A stretch of 64,000 bases of DNA from Icerya purchasi (Eukaryota; Arthropoda; Insecta; Hemiptera; Monophlebidae): NCBI GenBank assembly GCA_039619475.1, contig CM077115.1, positions 419,066,557-419,130,556 on the forward strand, given 5' to 3'. The notes under the pieces were generated by a model. It saw only the letters and a program-made list of their open reading frames with translations. It was not told where the DNA came from and made no database searches. The position numbers and the translations under genes were made by a program. Below, one piece after another: positions 48,682-60,192 of the stretch (position 1 is its first letter; every line of letters starts with the position of its first letter).

Positions 48682-49813
48682 CTCGCCAGTACTCGCTGCG
48701 TGGGATTTTCTCTCACATTGTTACCTAGGGTACACGAAGGCGGGAAAGTTGGGGTTTTGTATAGCTGAAAGGGAGGGACACCGCTAGCCAAAGAGCACCA
48801 TATAGTCAAAGTCAGTCACCTCTAGGCTTCGGAAGGAGGTATTTGTTTTCGTCGGGGTGTTCAGTTGTGAGAAAAACTCTCGAGTGCTCCAGTTTCAATT
48901 TTTTCAGTGCCTGTGAAACTTTTTCATAGGCATGTGGGGTATCATTTTCCATGTAATTTTGAGTGCCGAATCGATTGATATCGCACAGCCGTGCTAGTAC
49001 ATGCGGGTGACTATGGGTGAAAAATGGGTGTAAAAGTTCGGTTGTTCGATGTTTTTCAGAATATAGGAATGTAGGGGGTATCGTTTTCTATATAATTTCG
49101 GACGCTGAATCGATTGTAATTTATTATGATTTTTATGATTTTGTTAAATTGACGTGATAAAATAAAAATCACAAGTGTAATAAGTTGATTATTTTTAAAA
49201 ATAAAAAAATTAATGTTGTATGCGGATTGACATATTTCATTTATTTCGAAGAAAAAGCTGAATAAAAGTCAGATCGTTAAGGGGTACAGTTCCAGACGAT
49301 AAAAACCAAAGGACGTGATTATATATATCGCTCTTCGATTGTCGCAGAATAAAGTAGCGAATTTTTCAAGATATTAGATAGTTTTTCAAACGCTTCAAGG
49401 TATTAATGTGAACGGGAGATGATAATAAAATTTATATTAATATATGCAAATAAATATTATTTTAATTTTGTTCGTTTTTAAGTCAATTTATTTTTGAAGA
49501 ATAGAGGAATATTTCACGACTCGGTCGTATTTATTATTCTCATACGACGGATCCAAACATAGACTATTGCGTTTCTAAGTATACCTACCGGTACCGATTG
49601 AAAAAATTAACCAAAAATGGTCTTCAAAGCCGTAATTTTTTTAAGTTGGAGTGTAATTGTTAAAAAGTAAAAGAAGAGAATGATGAATGAACAGACAATT
49701 ATTTTCAATCAGAGTGTTCAAAAAGTGGGTAGAGTTTACACAGAAATCCCATGTGAGAGAAAACCTCACGGGCGAGTACTGGCGTCCTGTTATGTCTAGC
49801 GAGTACTGGCGGG
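48682..49813. mobile_element. Non-autonomous TTAA-target DNA element (piggyBac-like?)
   Basis: TTAA flanks both sides (48678-48681 and 49814-49817). The ends are inverted: CTCGCCAGTACTCGCTGCGT on the left and, read in reverse, CCCGCCAGTACTCGCTAGAC on the right. The right side has a second CGCCAGTACTCGC followed by TTTTCTCTCACATGGGAT, matching TGGGATTTTCTCTCACAT on the left. A TTAA duplication and ends starting CCC fit piggyBac; Kolobok or Sola3 are also possible. The 1132-base body has no transposase frame and contains an internal duplication of about 139 bases. Confidence 0.65.
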
Positions 49814-49817
49814 TTAA

Positions 49818-50379
49818 ACGGTGACGTCAAATTTCCTAAGTAATTTTATAATTTGAAATACAAGTTTCATTTAGTCCTTTTTTCGAGTTCTTTGGAATTT
49901 CCACCGGTATCTGCGTTGCCCTTCTTTCCAAACTTCCTACGGTTACGTCGTGAATTCTTCACTAGTTTCTGATGCTTTCATGTGTACTACTACGTTCCTC
50001 TCTATTATAGTTTTGTTGGTCTAAGATCACTTTTTTGCTTTTTCTTTTTCAGAAACTGTTTGCGTATATAAAAATTCATTTCTGGTTTTGTCGGTTTTTG
50101 TTCGTCTTTATTCAAATGCTGCGACAAATTTCTCAAAATGACCAAAATTCTTCTTTTCTTCGATTAACCGCTTTTCCGTGTATCTAATTGTGCATTACTG
50201 TGCGGTGTTTATTATCCCTTCTGATAGTGTTTAACCGAGCGCATAACTTTGTTAATTTGCGAAATTTTTCCACGAAATCTCGCACATAAGAGTTTCCATT
50301 TTCTTTTTATTTAATCGAATTAAGTTTTTTTTTGAATAATCGATCATTTTTAAGCGGGTCGGAGAAAAATCGTTCGCTT
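49818..50379. other. No gene seen
   Basis: A+T-rich and somewhat pyrimidine-rich on the plus strand; nothing supported. Confidence 0.45.
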
Positions 50380-51900
50380 TTGAATGATGTCTTCTTGTTA
50401 CCCGCGCCTGTGTTTACTTATTAATGATTGAACGGTGTGTGTAACCCGGCGTACCGCGAAGTCCATGTGCCCATTGACGAGGCAAGCTCCTCGTGTACGT
50501 AAAATTTTACTAGAGGAGGCCGCTTTTCCCCAATTTAATAGTATCCCCCCGGTGATGCCGGCAGGATTGAGCAAAATCTAAATACACCTCTTGCGCTAAA
50601 CAACCGTATTTCGTTGTCACCTCGTATTCCTGCATCTTAACTTTTATTCGTTGTGTTTAATATGCGCACGGACGTATAAAATCAATGTTTCTCACTATTG
50701 TATACAATGCCGACAGAGTTATATGAAAATATAATTCATCCTGGCGCGTAATTCCACATTTCCCCCCCCTGCGGAAAAGCCGAGCGTATAAATTCTATAC
50801 AAGCACTCGCTTATTACTGTAAATCTGAATTATCATACACCGTCAAGTAGGTGAAAAAAACACTTAAATATGAAGGAATCGGGAGATGATGGCAGTGTCG
50901 AAGAGTAATAACGAACGAATTCAAAGGCAAATAACTGATTAAAAATTTAACTCGCAGTTAAATTCACTTTACCGCTACGGTCAAAAATTAAAATCGATTA
51001 CGATTAGCGCTGACAACTTAAATTCCAGTGCGACGCTGAACAACTAGAGTTACCTATCGATTCAGCTTTATACGTTCGCGGGGGGTCCTTAATGTGTGTA
51101 AATGCATAATGTTGTAAACTTATTACGTCCAGCAGCTTCACGAATGGCTCATCGAAATCAAGTGCAACTAATTCTGCGGAAAAAGACGGGGAGAGGGGGC
51201 TTCTCGTTTAATATTAATCCGTATTTCGACCACTATCGTAATTCCTGCGTCTGTTGCCGCAGCGGGTAGAGGACGTCTCGTTAATTCCGGGGAACCGTCC
51301 GCCAGTTTCTCTTAACGGCCGTGGAAGGAATTGCGGCACTAAACCTGGAAAATAAATTGCGGCACGAAGAAGAAAATTTTCTTTTCGTCGTCGGGAAAGA
51401 AAATGTTATTAAAAAGGACGCGCGAGAATCGCCGACGATAGCGAGATAGCGTCTCGTAATGAAGGTAGCCGGGAAATGCGCTGAAACTGGTCTGCGTGGT
51501 TTAGCGCGGGAGAAGATTTTGCGGCTTTACCGAGCGCATTTGTTGGAACTGGTATTTTTCATTTCGGTAACGATTTGCTCGGAACGAGAGATAATGTACA
51601 TGAGAAAAACGGTATTTCTCGCCAACGGACAGTTGTCGCCGGTTTCAATAAAACCGAATTGCGTCTCAATTATGACTTTCTATCTTCGTTTCGGCGGTAA
51701 TCGGGTCAGTTTGCAAACGAACCACGTTCCTCGACTTTCACCTACGACCAGGAGTGCGCACTGGGTGACGATTGCGCCGATAGAAATTGCGTTTAATTTT
51801 AGAAAAATTTTCCCCGTTACGCTGCGACTATTCACAAATTTCCCAGCTAGTTTTTGGCTTCCATGAAGAGGAGAAGCTACGAGACAAAATGAGGTAGTAG
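50380..51900. other. GC-richer island in the intron
   Basis: Higher GC and CpG than the rest of the intron. It has a plus-strand open frame of 135 codons (51459-51866) with no known domain and no obvious splice context. Candidate enhancer cluster or alternative exon; unresolved. Confidence 0.3.
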
Positions 51901-52954
51901 TCGGAAAGAAGGTAACTCTCTAGCTTGCACAAAACTCGATTCTTCTAAGATTCGGTTAGGGAAAATTATTTTAATAAATCATACAAAACTTTTTCAATCT
52001 GCGCGCGCCTTGCAAACTTTTCCCGTCATATTAAGACGTAATGGCTTTTTTTTTATTTTTATTTTTTGACTATATTTTCCTTTGTTCATTTTGTTCATAG
52101 GGAGACAATAGCGAAGCGACGACCGAAAGCAATAAAATGGAACCAAGACAGAGAACGATGAATCGGCTGAAAATGCGAATGACGATTAGAAAATAGGGAG
52201 AGATATAAATATCCCGCCAAAGTCAAAGTCTGGCATGATTGGAGGTGGATAAAGAAAGGATGTCTGAAGAAGGGAAATAGTTGAGGAATGAATCAAGGCG
52301 GGTAGTCTAGCGGAATGACTGAGGATCTATAAAAAATCAATAAGAATAGAGCGGAATGACTGCGAAGTGGAGATAAGAGAACGAATTGAGAGAATGATAC
52401 TATCAGAGGAATGTGTAGGAGTAGAGGATATGGCTTGAAGGGCGCCTTTAGAGGTATCTTTGGCTGCCTCGGTAAATATTGTTTTCGTGCAACACAAATT
52501 ACAACGGGACACGCAGTTTCTCAGGTTTTCTCGAATTTCTCGGGTTTCATCGGTAGTTGTTTTCGTAGAATCCCATCGATACTGTTTTTCCTTACATATT
52601 ATTTTTTAATATATACTTTAGAACTTTTAGAATATTAACGGGAACTAACAGATCGATCTTTAATTTTCGAAACAGAAGACAGATCTATCGAGTTATTTTA
52701 TGTTTGCAGTTTCATTTTTGGTGATAAGTCGTCCAAGTTGCGCGCGCTAGCTAGTGTGTCGTCATGTAAAAAAATTGATTTACCAACATCGTATTCAATG
52801 TAAATTTACAGCTTCTCGAAAAGATGAAAACTGTAAATTGTCGTATACAGTAATATTCCAAATTATTTCTATAACATACGTATATTTATCGATTATTTCG
52901 ATAATAATACGGGGGAAATAGAGATTTTTTTTTTGAAATTATTTTTATCAATAT
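51901..52954. other. No gene seen
   Basis: A+T-rich intronic sequence; nothing supported. Confidence 0.45.
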
Positions 52955-53672
52955 CAAAAACAAGGAGGCTATTAGATGTGTTCGTTGCGTATGTTTTCTT
53001 TTTTTTTTTTACGTTTGTTTACACGTAACTTTTGATTATTTAGGCTAATAATGATTCTCTTTGTTTATTCGACAGTGTACCACCAACACAAAAATTCAGC
53101 GATATCAGTTATAGCACGAGAAAAAATAGGACCTCCTTAGGGATGTTTTTATTTTTTCTGAATATAACAAACGTTATTTTAAAATATTATCAGTTTTGGA
53201 AAGAAAAAAAAACTAATTTTTAATAAGATTATTAATCTTAACCACGGATAAATATCGAATATCAAAACCCCATTGTGTCATTTACACAGGCTCGTAACTG
53301 AAATCAAATCAAGTCAAATTATTTACTAATTATTAATTATTATTATTAAACTTTCGAACTCGTATTCTTGTACGAGTTGTGGTTATACGATAGTAGGCAA
53401 AATTACGAAATCGCTTACTCTAATTTCACATAAAACAAAAAAAGGGAGTTTCGCACTTGTAAAAAAATACCGATACCTGAAGATTTATTATAAAAATTTA
53501 ATAAAAGTTCATTAAAAAGTAATAATTACTCGCGATAAGAAAATATATTTCATACAGCTCAAATGTGGTGATATTATTGTAATTCTTATACAACATTAAG
53601 ACCTTAAATAAAGTAGGCATCAAATTCATATTACAATAATAATTAAAAACTGCATTAAATATTCATCAAATT

Positions 53673-53935
53673 AAATGTAGGTGAATACATCCTGTTTGTT
53701 CAAACTGTATAATAAAACAAACTTTAATAACAAACAATATAGAACAATAAATTAGATAAATACCTATTTAGAAACGTTTTCGGGCATAACCCATCATCAG
53801 CTAAAACTAAGAATATGTTTTAAGTTTCCTTTAAGTTAGTTTTAGCTGATGATGGGTTATGCCCGAAAACGTTTCTAAATAGGTATTTATCTAATTTATT
53901 GTTCTATATTGTTTGTTATTAAAGTTTGTTTTATT
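53673..53935. mobile_element. Palindromic short retroelement with a hammerhead-like core (Penelope/retrozyme-like)
   Basis: A 14-base duplication ATATTCATCAAATT flanks the insert (53659-53672 and 53936-53949). After 38 unique bases, the insert is a perfect inverted repeat: 53711-53810 equals the reverse complement of 53836-53935 over 100 bases, with a 25-base spacer. The arm contains CTGATGA, a short G/C hairpin and GAAAAC. A duplication of this length fits target-primed retroposition rather than cut-and-paste transposition. It lies inside foldback copy C. There is no ORF. Confidence 0.7.
53841..53879 (+). ncRNA. Candidate minimal hammerhead ribozyme
   Basis: Stem I: TTTAG (53841-53845) pairs with CTAAA (53875-53879). 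The core is CTGATGA (53846-53852), stem II is GGG/CCC with a TTATG loop, then GAAA (53865-53868). Stem III is the self-complementary AACGTT without a loop, which would need two molecules. One extra base (T53853) sits between CTGATGA and stem II, which departs from the classic fold. The left arm carries the same unit on the minus strand (53767-53805). Confidence 0.35.
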
Positions 53936-54605
53936 ATATTCATCAAATTGTTTTTAGATACTGTAATTTTAATTTGGTGCCGACTCTAATTAAGGTGTAA
54001 ATGTTGCATAAGAATTACGATAATATCACCTTATGATATACATTGTGAAATATATCTTTTACTTTTTATAACAAATCTTGCAGTAGGTATTATTTTTTTA
54101 AAAAAAAAAAAACATTTTATTTAAAAATTTTTAGCACTATACTTTGTTTTTTTTTGATAAAAACTGAAATTTTTGTCAGATTATTCTATATATTTTTATA
54201 CATCTTTCAATAAGACTTGTAATTAATAAACTTTTAATTAATACTAAATATTTTATTTCTCTATAGATTTTATTTAAAAAAAAAAAAAGCTACATTTCCA
54301 TGGTAATTTGGCAAATTTATTGTATTTTAAGGGGGGGGGGTAAAGTTTTTAAACTTTTTTTTTTGCATTTTTTTTTTTATTTGCTTATATATGAATGTAC
54401 AACATTTCAAGATTATTGTGTCAAAATTTGAAATCGATCGCAACAAAATTAACGGACCTATAGAGTTTTGAGTGAGCGGTGCTCCGCTCCGGTTTTGAAC
54501 ACCTACTGGGCAGCTACGTAGCGCGGCTACCTGGAAGCTGTTTCGTGCTCTTTTGAACTTCGTATTTTCTAGTTTCGCCGTGATTGTGTATTTATTATTA
54601 GTAAA

Positions 54606-55174
54606 ATGCCGAAGAAAATTAGCAGAGAAGATCGCAAGAGTACCAGTTCCAGATTAGATCAATCAAAAAATGTAATACCTCCACAGAAACGAAAGACAGA
54701 CGATGCCGAAGCAAAAGGTACATCGTCCAAAAAAAAAAAAAAAAAACTGAATACTTTTGTGCCATTTGGGCTACTTACTACCATTACTGTTCGATGGACG
54801 AGAAACCGCAGCACGACAAATGCCCGAAAGGCCAAGACTCGTGGTATGAATGGCAGAAAACTGCAGCTGCAAATGCCCTGAAGTAATTCAAACACAGTTA
54901 CACTGCACTTCCAAGTGACGTTTCTGAAGGAATTAAACCGATAAATGAAGAATTGAGTAAGGGAGGACTTCTGCAGCGATATCTTGGAGGATTCACTCAA
55001 AACAACAGTGAAAGTTTGAATCAACTTATTTGGAAAATTACCCCAAAATCACTGAGTGGTACCTCAACTGTGGTTGAAATCACAGCTCATGTGGCTTCAT
55101 GTATGTTCAATGAGGGCTGTATTGCTTTGCTCTTATTTATGCAAGAGATAAACATAATGCACCGATTCTTTTGA
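54606..55174 (+). pseudogene. Mutator-like (Kolobok-type) transposase, N- and C-terminal pieces joined by a deletion
   Basis: An ATG at 54606 opens a basic N-terminus (MPKKISREDRKSTSS) that ends in a lysine-coding A-run (54731-54748). The next frame carries the conserved C-terminal part: CAIWATYYHYCSMDE (from about 54760), DKCPKGQDSWYEWQK, a stop TAA at 54884-54886, then KPINEELSKGGLLQRYLGGF, TQNNSESLNQLIWKI, VVEITAHVASCMFNEGCIAL and LLFMQEI. These blocks match, from memory, the end of the insect and cnidarian proteins named Mutator-like transposase. The catalytic middle, several hundred residues, is absent, and the reading dissolves after 55150. It is dead, but sequences like it could be mobilised by a full-length relative. 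Confidence 0.7.
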
Positions 55175-55210
55175 AATTTTGTACAGTGTTTCTGCACATC
55201 AATTACGAGG

Positions 55211-55360
55211 TAAAGCTGGGAGGTTTTTTTTTGTTTTTAATTATTACTTATTTTACAATAAAAAATTTGTCGATTTTGATGGCGAAAATCGCGTTTTTGA
55301 CTTCCAAGTGTTAACAAAAATTAAAAAATCAAAAAAAAAAAAAAATCCTCCCAGCGTTAC
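55211..55360. repeat. Inverted repeat inside the Kolobok-like element
   Basis: TAAAGCTGGGAGGTTTTTTT (55211-55230) is mirrored by AAAAATCCTCCCAGCGTTAC (55341-55360). The two arms enclose about 105 A+T-rich bases. Confidence 0.6.
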
Positions 55361-55890
55361 TTAAAGAAAATGATTAACTATCAGTAGCATTTTGATTTTT
55401 TTGATTTCAGATAACCAGTGGTGAGATATAGTGTCCACCGCAAAACAACTTTTTTTTGAGGCTTCTTCGAAGATTTGTTGCTAACGGCTTATTTTTTAAT
55501 ATTTCTTATTTAAAATTTCTGAAAATATTGTTCAAATGTTACTTTATTGTATTACACACTTAATAAAATATATTTGCATTTACTGGAGCATAAAGAAAAA
55601 TTATTTAAAATAAGCCTTTTTTTACCGAAATTAACTTTACCCCCCCCTAAGACAATCCTCTTTGTCATACTGATAACGAGAAGTTATCTAAAGGGACTAC
55701 ATTTTTTTACGTTTGTTTATGTTCAGCGATTTTCATCGCTACTCACATAGATCGCTAAATGGTATACTTTCTAATGGATAAATAGAATTAGTAAAATCGG
55801 GCTGCCCACATGAATATGAGTTATGTGTGAAACAAAAAAAAAAAAAAAACGTACAAGACAAAGATATAAAACTTTTAAAAGTCGGTAAAA

Positions 55891-58800
55891 ATAAATTCCA
55901 TTTCGTCGTAATAAAAAAAATAATTTATTTACGTTTTTTCTAACGCACGAAATCAACGGGAAGTGATTTATTTTTCAGAATTCCCACGATTAAATTCGGA
56001 CAATCAATAAATTTACCCGCCGCGATAAACCCTTGCGGGAAGTTGTTTATATTTAATAAAGCAGAGTTATCCCCCCCCCCTGTAAAAATTAATTTTGCGC
56101 GGAAATTAACGCGCCTCTTTGCACGTTACACACGATATAATTTATGCACGAGAGGATTTTATTACAACCTCATCCCCCCCCACCATATATGGTGTAAAAA
56201 ATTGAGGTCATCATCTGTGGGAGGAAGCCTTTTCTGAATAAACCTAAATTGATTATTTTCTTAAACAATTTAATCGTAATTGAATTATATTTTCTGTGGT
56301 TTACTCCGCGAAAGGAAACGCAACCGCGTTGACGTCAGTTATACTTTCCTGAAGTGTTTCTATCCGGAAATCCCCCTTGTGGATCTTCTGTCCAGACCAT
56401 CTATCTTCTCCGCAACGTTCCTTTTTCCATATGCTGACTGGCATTATTACTTTTACCGTCTCAATATGCCCAATTTCAAATGAAATTTTTGTTTCATGTA
56501 AGCTTTTATCTTTTGTTTTTTTTTATCTGACCGCTTTTATTCTAATTCTTCTTTCAATTCTTTTTTTTCTTCTTCCGGAAACGATATTTTCAAAGCACCT
56601 TTGTCATTACTGTTAACATCTAAGGTGAAAGTGGAATAGATATTTATCAATTTTCGTTTATTGACTGCCTCTAAAGATGTGCTTTCAGTAAGATAACTGA
56701 AAGAAGGCCGCCACCCGCTTAATATTCTTGGGGAGCAGTTAGGGTGTGTGTTTTTTATTTTTTCGATGCTTTCTCAAAATGTAAAGCACAAGTTTTGCAA
56801 AACAGTGACTTGCTTCGATACTTTCAGCTCTCTCTTTTGAAACCATAAATAGACCTCGCGGTGTGAACAGAATCAAGAATTATCAACTGCGATATAGAAT
56901 GACATCGGATAAAAAATTAAATCTTCTCTGCAGCTACCTCTACGCCTTCAAAATGAAGAAGGAAATAATTGTAAACATCGTTGGAGGATTGAATTGTTTT
57001 ACGTCTTCTAAAACTTTGAAATGTTATCGTCTAATTCTGGCTAACTGACTAACAATCGTGTTTTTCCAGAACAGCAAAGTTCAGGTGTCCCCAGCTGTGC
57101 TGGAATACCGGAAATGACTGTTGGAACAAACCTTTTTTTTTCGGTACTTTTCTCGGTACTTTGTTCGGACTATAGTAACGAGGATTGCGAGGCAATTTCT
57201 CGTATGACAGCTTATTTAAAGATACCCCTCATTTTGGGTAGAATTTTTCAATCTCGCAGCTAAATGCCCCGGCATCGTGGCGTTCTGATAAAGATATGTT
57301 AACAGGTTTTGGTAACATTTTCCAGACACATTGGTACAAACTTTGAAATGCGCAATATGACAAAACCAAAAATAAGAAGATAGTCTATTTTTTTTTTTTT
57401 TTTTCTAGTTTCTGAATTGAGGATTTTCGTAGAATTTTTCATTGCCCCGAATTCTCCGCGGAGCTACTTCTGTACTTTTTGTCTTTCTTTTATTTTGTAG
57501 TATAACCCACTTAAAAACACAAATACTAAATGTGCGAAAACACACAAAAACGAATTGGCAACGTGTTCGTTTCAAATAGCAAGACTGTGCATATGTAGCT
57601 AATTTTGAACTTGGCTCCGGTACTGCAGTTTGAACGGAGGAGAATTACGGACTAGAAAACACACCAGGGAAATTAGCAACTATCACACACACACACACAA
57701 TAGGCGGCGGTTCAACAGTACTACTAAACTCTTATGCAGTACATCGAAGCAGCTGATAATTGAATCGGGGTGACCTTTTAGGCTGCCTTTCAACCGTCAC
57801 TATTGATTTTATTCATGTTTAATTACGTAACGAGATGCGCTCTTTTTCCGAGCGAATAAATTTTTCGAAATCATTTTTAGTCGTAATTTTTTTTTTCTCA
57901 ATTTACTCGCGCTCGTCTACCAAGGACACTTCAACTCAGCGCGGGTAACGATAATTTTCTCGGCGCATTCTTAATAATCTCGGGTTTTCGAAACGGAAGC
58001 GTCTTGTATGAAAACATTCAGTACTTAACAAAAATAAGATGATACCGTGAAAATGCTAATGATAATCCATGAAAAAGCTAATATCTATAAATAACCTGAA
58101 ACAAGGAATACAAAAAAATAATATAAAAAATATTAACACCTTCGTGTTCCGCAAAAGGTGGACTGCCAATGTTCGTTGACGAAAACAAACTGACAGCGCA
58201 TAGTTAGTTTGGAATCCATATTTAGCGCAACTTTTTTATATCTACGTTATTATATAATTATTATTATTATTATTATTATTATTACGCGAAATTTAGCGCC
58301 TATAAATAATGAATATATATAGAAAAAAAAAAAAAAGAAGAAATATACAAAGACCTATGTGAAATGTAAAATATATACCTCAGCTTCGAAAATAAATTAT
58401 CGTGATTACATGAAATTGAGAAAATTGGCTATAATGTCGAGGCCAAAAAAAAAATAAGAAAAATTTCAACGTTTTTTTTCTTTTTTGTTTCATTTTTCAA
58501 ACTATAAACCATATGACGACATACCACAAAGGATAAATCCTTCTGAAACGTGTCCATACTGTATAGAATTAAAATATCCGTCAGTACAACATGATCTATA
58601 GTTTTAATACAGTCCGCCCAAGGAATTTCACGCATCATTAGCAGAAATATTATTGGACAACAAATCATATCACACCTTGAAGAAATTAGCCAGACTTGTT
58701 AGGTCATCTTTAAAGTAGCCTAGGCAGCTTTCACCCTAAAAGTCCTGGTAATTAAAAACGGTAATCCCCGATATAAAAGAAGAAAAAAAAAAGTAAATAA

Positions 58801-60006
58801 ATAAATAAATAAATAAAATAGAAATTGGCGAATTTTTTAATTGACTGTAGATGAAAAATTTGACGGAGTTTCGGGTCACGGATGTCAAGAATTGTTTTCC
58901 CTGCCGGACAGCACGCACCTTTTTGTTTACTAAGCACAGAAAAATCACAAATATGATTAATTTCATCGATTGAAATATGATTAATATAACTAATATGATG
59001 TTAGACGTTTTAAGAAAATATTTTTTTGTATTCCGGTTGCGTGAGTGTCAAGCAAATGAAGAGTAGACTCTGATCCAGATTGTACGTTATAACGGTTTGT
59101 AGAAACAAATGATTGTCCATGGTAAAAAAAATCATAACCCAAATCTGTACCAATATGTTTAAATGATTTGAGCTTTACCAGTGGTCATTGTCAAATTAAC
59201 AAAGAAAGTTTTTGTAGCGTGCTGAATTCGTTCGAACGCACTGCAGCTGAATCAAAGTTTTAACTTTGATTACATTATGTTCGAATTCTATATAACTTTC
59301 AATATTTTAGAGGATTTAAGTTTCGCAACAGCGTAATAATCGTTGCTCCATAATAGGCGAGGTGGTGGTATTCCCGAGGGGGATTCAAACTATTGAAACA
59401 TTCTATGGGATAACGTTGTTTTTGATAATACCGTATAAAATTAAATTTTTCACTCGAGCGTAACTATTAATGCGTACATACAAATAAAACGCGCGCCCAT
59501 ACACACGCGCATATTGAATAAACAATTAAAATTGCACTAATTAACTGCTACGAGAGTTAAATTTGTAAAAACTTTTCTATCGGTACAAAATTGTAAGTGA
59601 ATTCCGCCGTAATGTAATCAAAACGATTTTAAAAATTTCGACTGATACAGCGGCTACAGACTACTACGCTTTTCCGCTGAGATGATCTGATCAGATTTAC
59701 TGTTCCAATTCAAATGAATTTTCAATACACTTTGAAAATTTGCGTTGTAGCGACTATTAACAAAGTTCAAGGACAGCCATTTAAACACAAGATTTGCGCC
59801 GTGATATTTTTTTTTTGCGGACAATTGAAGGTACCTTTTGAGTCAAATCATTGCCACCTTCCAATCATAAAAGCGCGAACATAGTTTACCAAGAAATATG
59901 AACTGGAAAAATTAAACAAACCGGTTAAATAGTGAAACCTAACTACACCGATTGTAACATTATCAAATAATAATAATAATTTGTTTAATTATTATTATTA
60001 TTGCTG
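55891..60006. other. No gene seen
   Basis: A+T-rich intronic sequence. Simple repeats: T-run 57389-57404, (CA)n 57683-57700, (ATT)n 58257-58283, (AAAT)n 58793-58818. Two short C-runs occur at 56072-56081 and 56174-56181. The open frames are short and unrecognised. Confidence 0.45.
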
Positions 60007-60018
60007 AAATCAAGTACT

Positions 60019-60192
60019 AGAAAAATCCACGTTATACAAAAATTCTTTCATTTATAACGCTCATTCTAATGAAGGTCAGTGTGTAAGCTGTCCGAAACAT
60101 TAAGCGTTATAAATAAAAGAATTTTTGTATAACATGTTGTCTACCGTAAATTATTTTTCTAATCATGTCCACCACGGAAGTCTCACATGTTT
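60019..60192. mobile_element. Short palindromic retroelement with a degenerate hammerhead-like core
   Basis: A 12-base duplication AAATCAAGTACT (60007-60018 and 60193-60204) brackets a 174-base insert. Its left half is an inverted repeat: 60031-60061 pairs with 60103-60133 over 31 bases with one mismatch. The 41-base loop holds CTAATGA, a G/C-rich hairpin and GAAAC. Size, duplication length and layout resemble the insert at 53673-53935, although the sequences differ. No ORF. Confidence 0.6.
60056..60108 (+). ncRNA. Candidate degenerate hammerhead ribozyme
   Basis: CTAATGA (60066-60072) stands where CTGANGA is expected, and GAAA is at 60094-60097. Between them GGTCAG and CTGTCC form a six-base stem II with one U-U mismatch. 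AACGCT and AGCGTT close the outside. As in the other candidate, one extra base (A60073) precedes stem II. The G-to-A change in the core would be expected to disable cleavage. Confidence 0.25.

Larger units (their letters stand above)
54331..55647 (+). mobile_element. Kolobok/Mutator-like DNA element, internally deleted
   Basis: The ends are inverted: G(10)TAAAGTT at 54331-54347 and, read in reverse, G(8)TAAAGTT at 55631-55647. The flanks are TTAA on the left (54327-54330) and CTAA on the right (55647-55650, sharing the last C), consistent with a TTAA or TAA target. The insertion splits the foldback landmark TATTTTAAG. Inside lies a transposase pseudogene. The length of 1317 bases is short for an autonomous element. 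Confidence 0.6.
52955..55890. mobile_element. Giant foldback element, copy C, with two nested insertions
   Basis: The left arm starts at about 52955 (CAAGGAGGCTATTAGATGTG) and the right arm ends at about 55890 (ACTTTTAAAAGTCGGTAAAA on +). Family landmarks are seen inverted on the right: GCTACATTTCCATGGTAATT at 54289-54308, AGTTATCTAAAGGGACTACA at about 55680 and GCGATTTTCATCGCTACTCA at about 55726. The inner arms (53465-53658 and 53950-54095) pair with each other. Two younger elements interrupt it, at 53673-53935 and 54331-55647. Without them the foldback would be about 1.36 kb. Confidence 0.6.

Noticed and set aside
51459..51866. 135-codon plus-strand open frame
   Set aside because: No known domain, no clear start or splice context, and the GC-richer composition lowers stop frequency. 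Kept only as part of the GC island.
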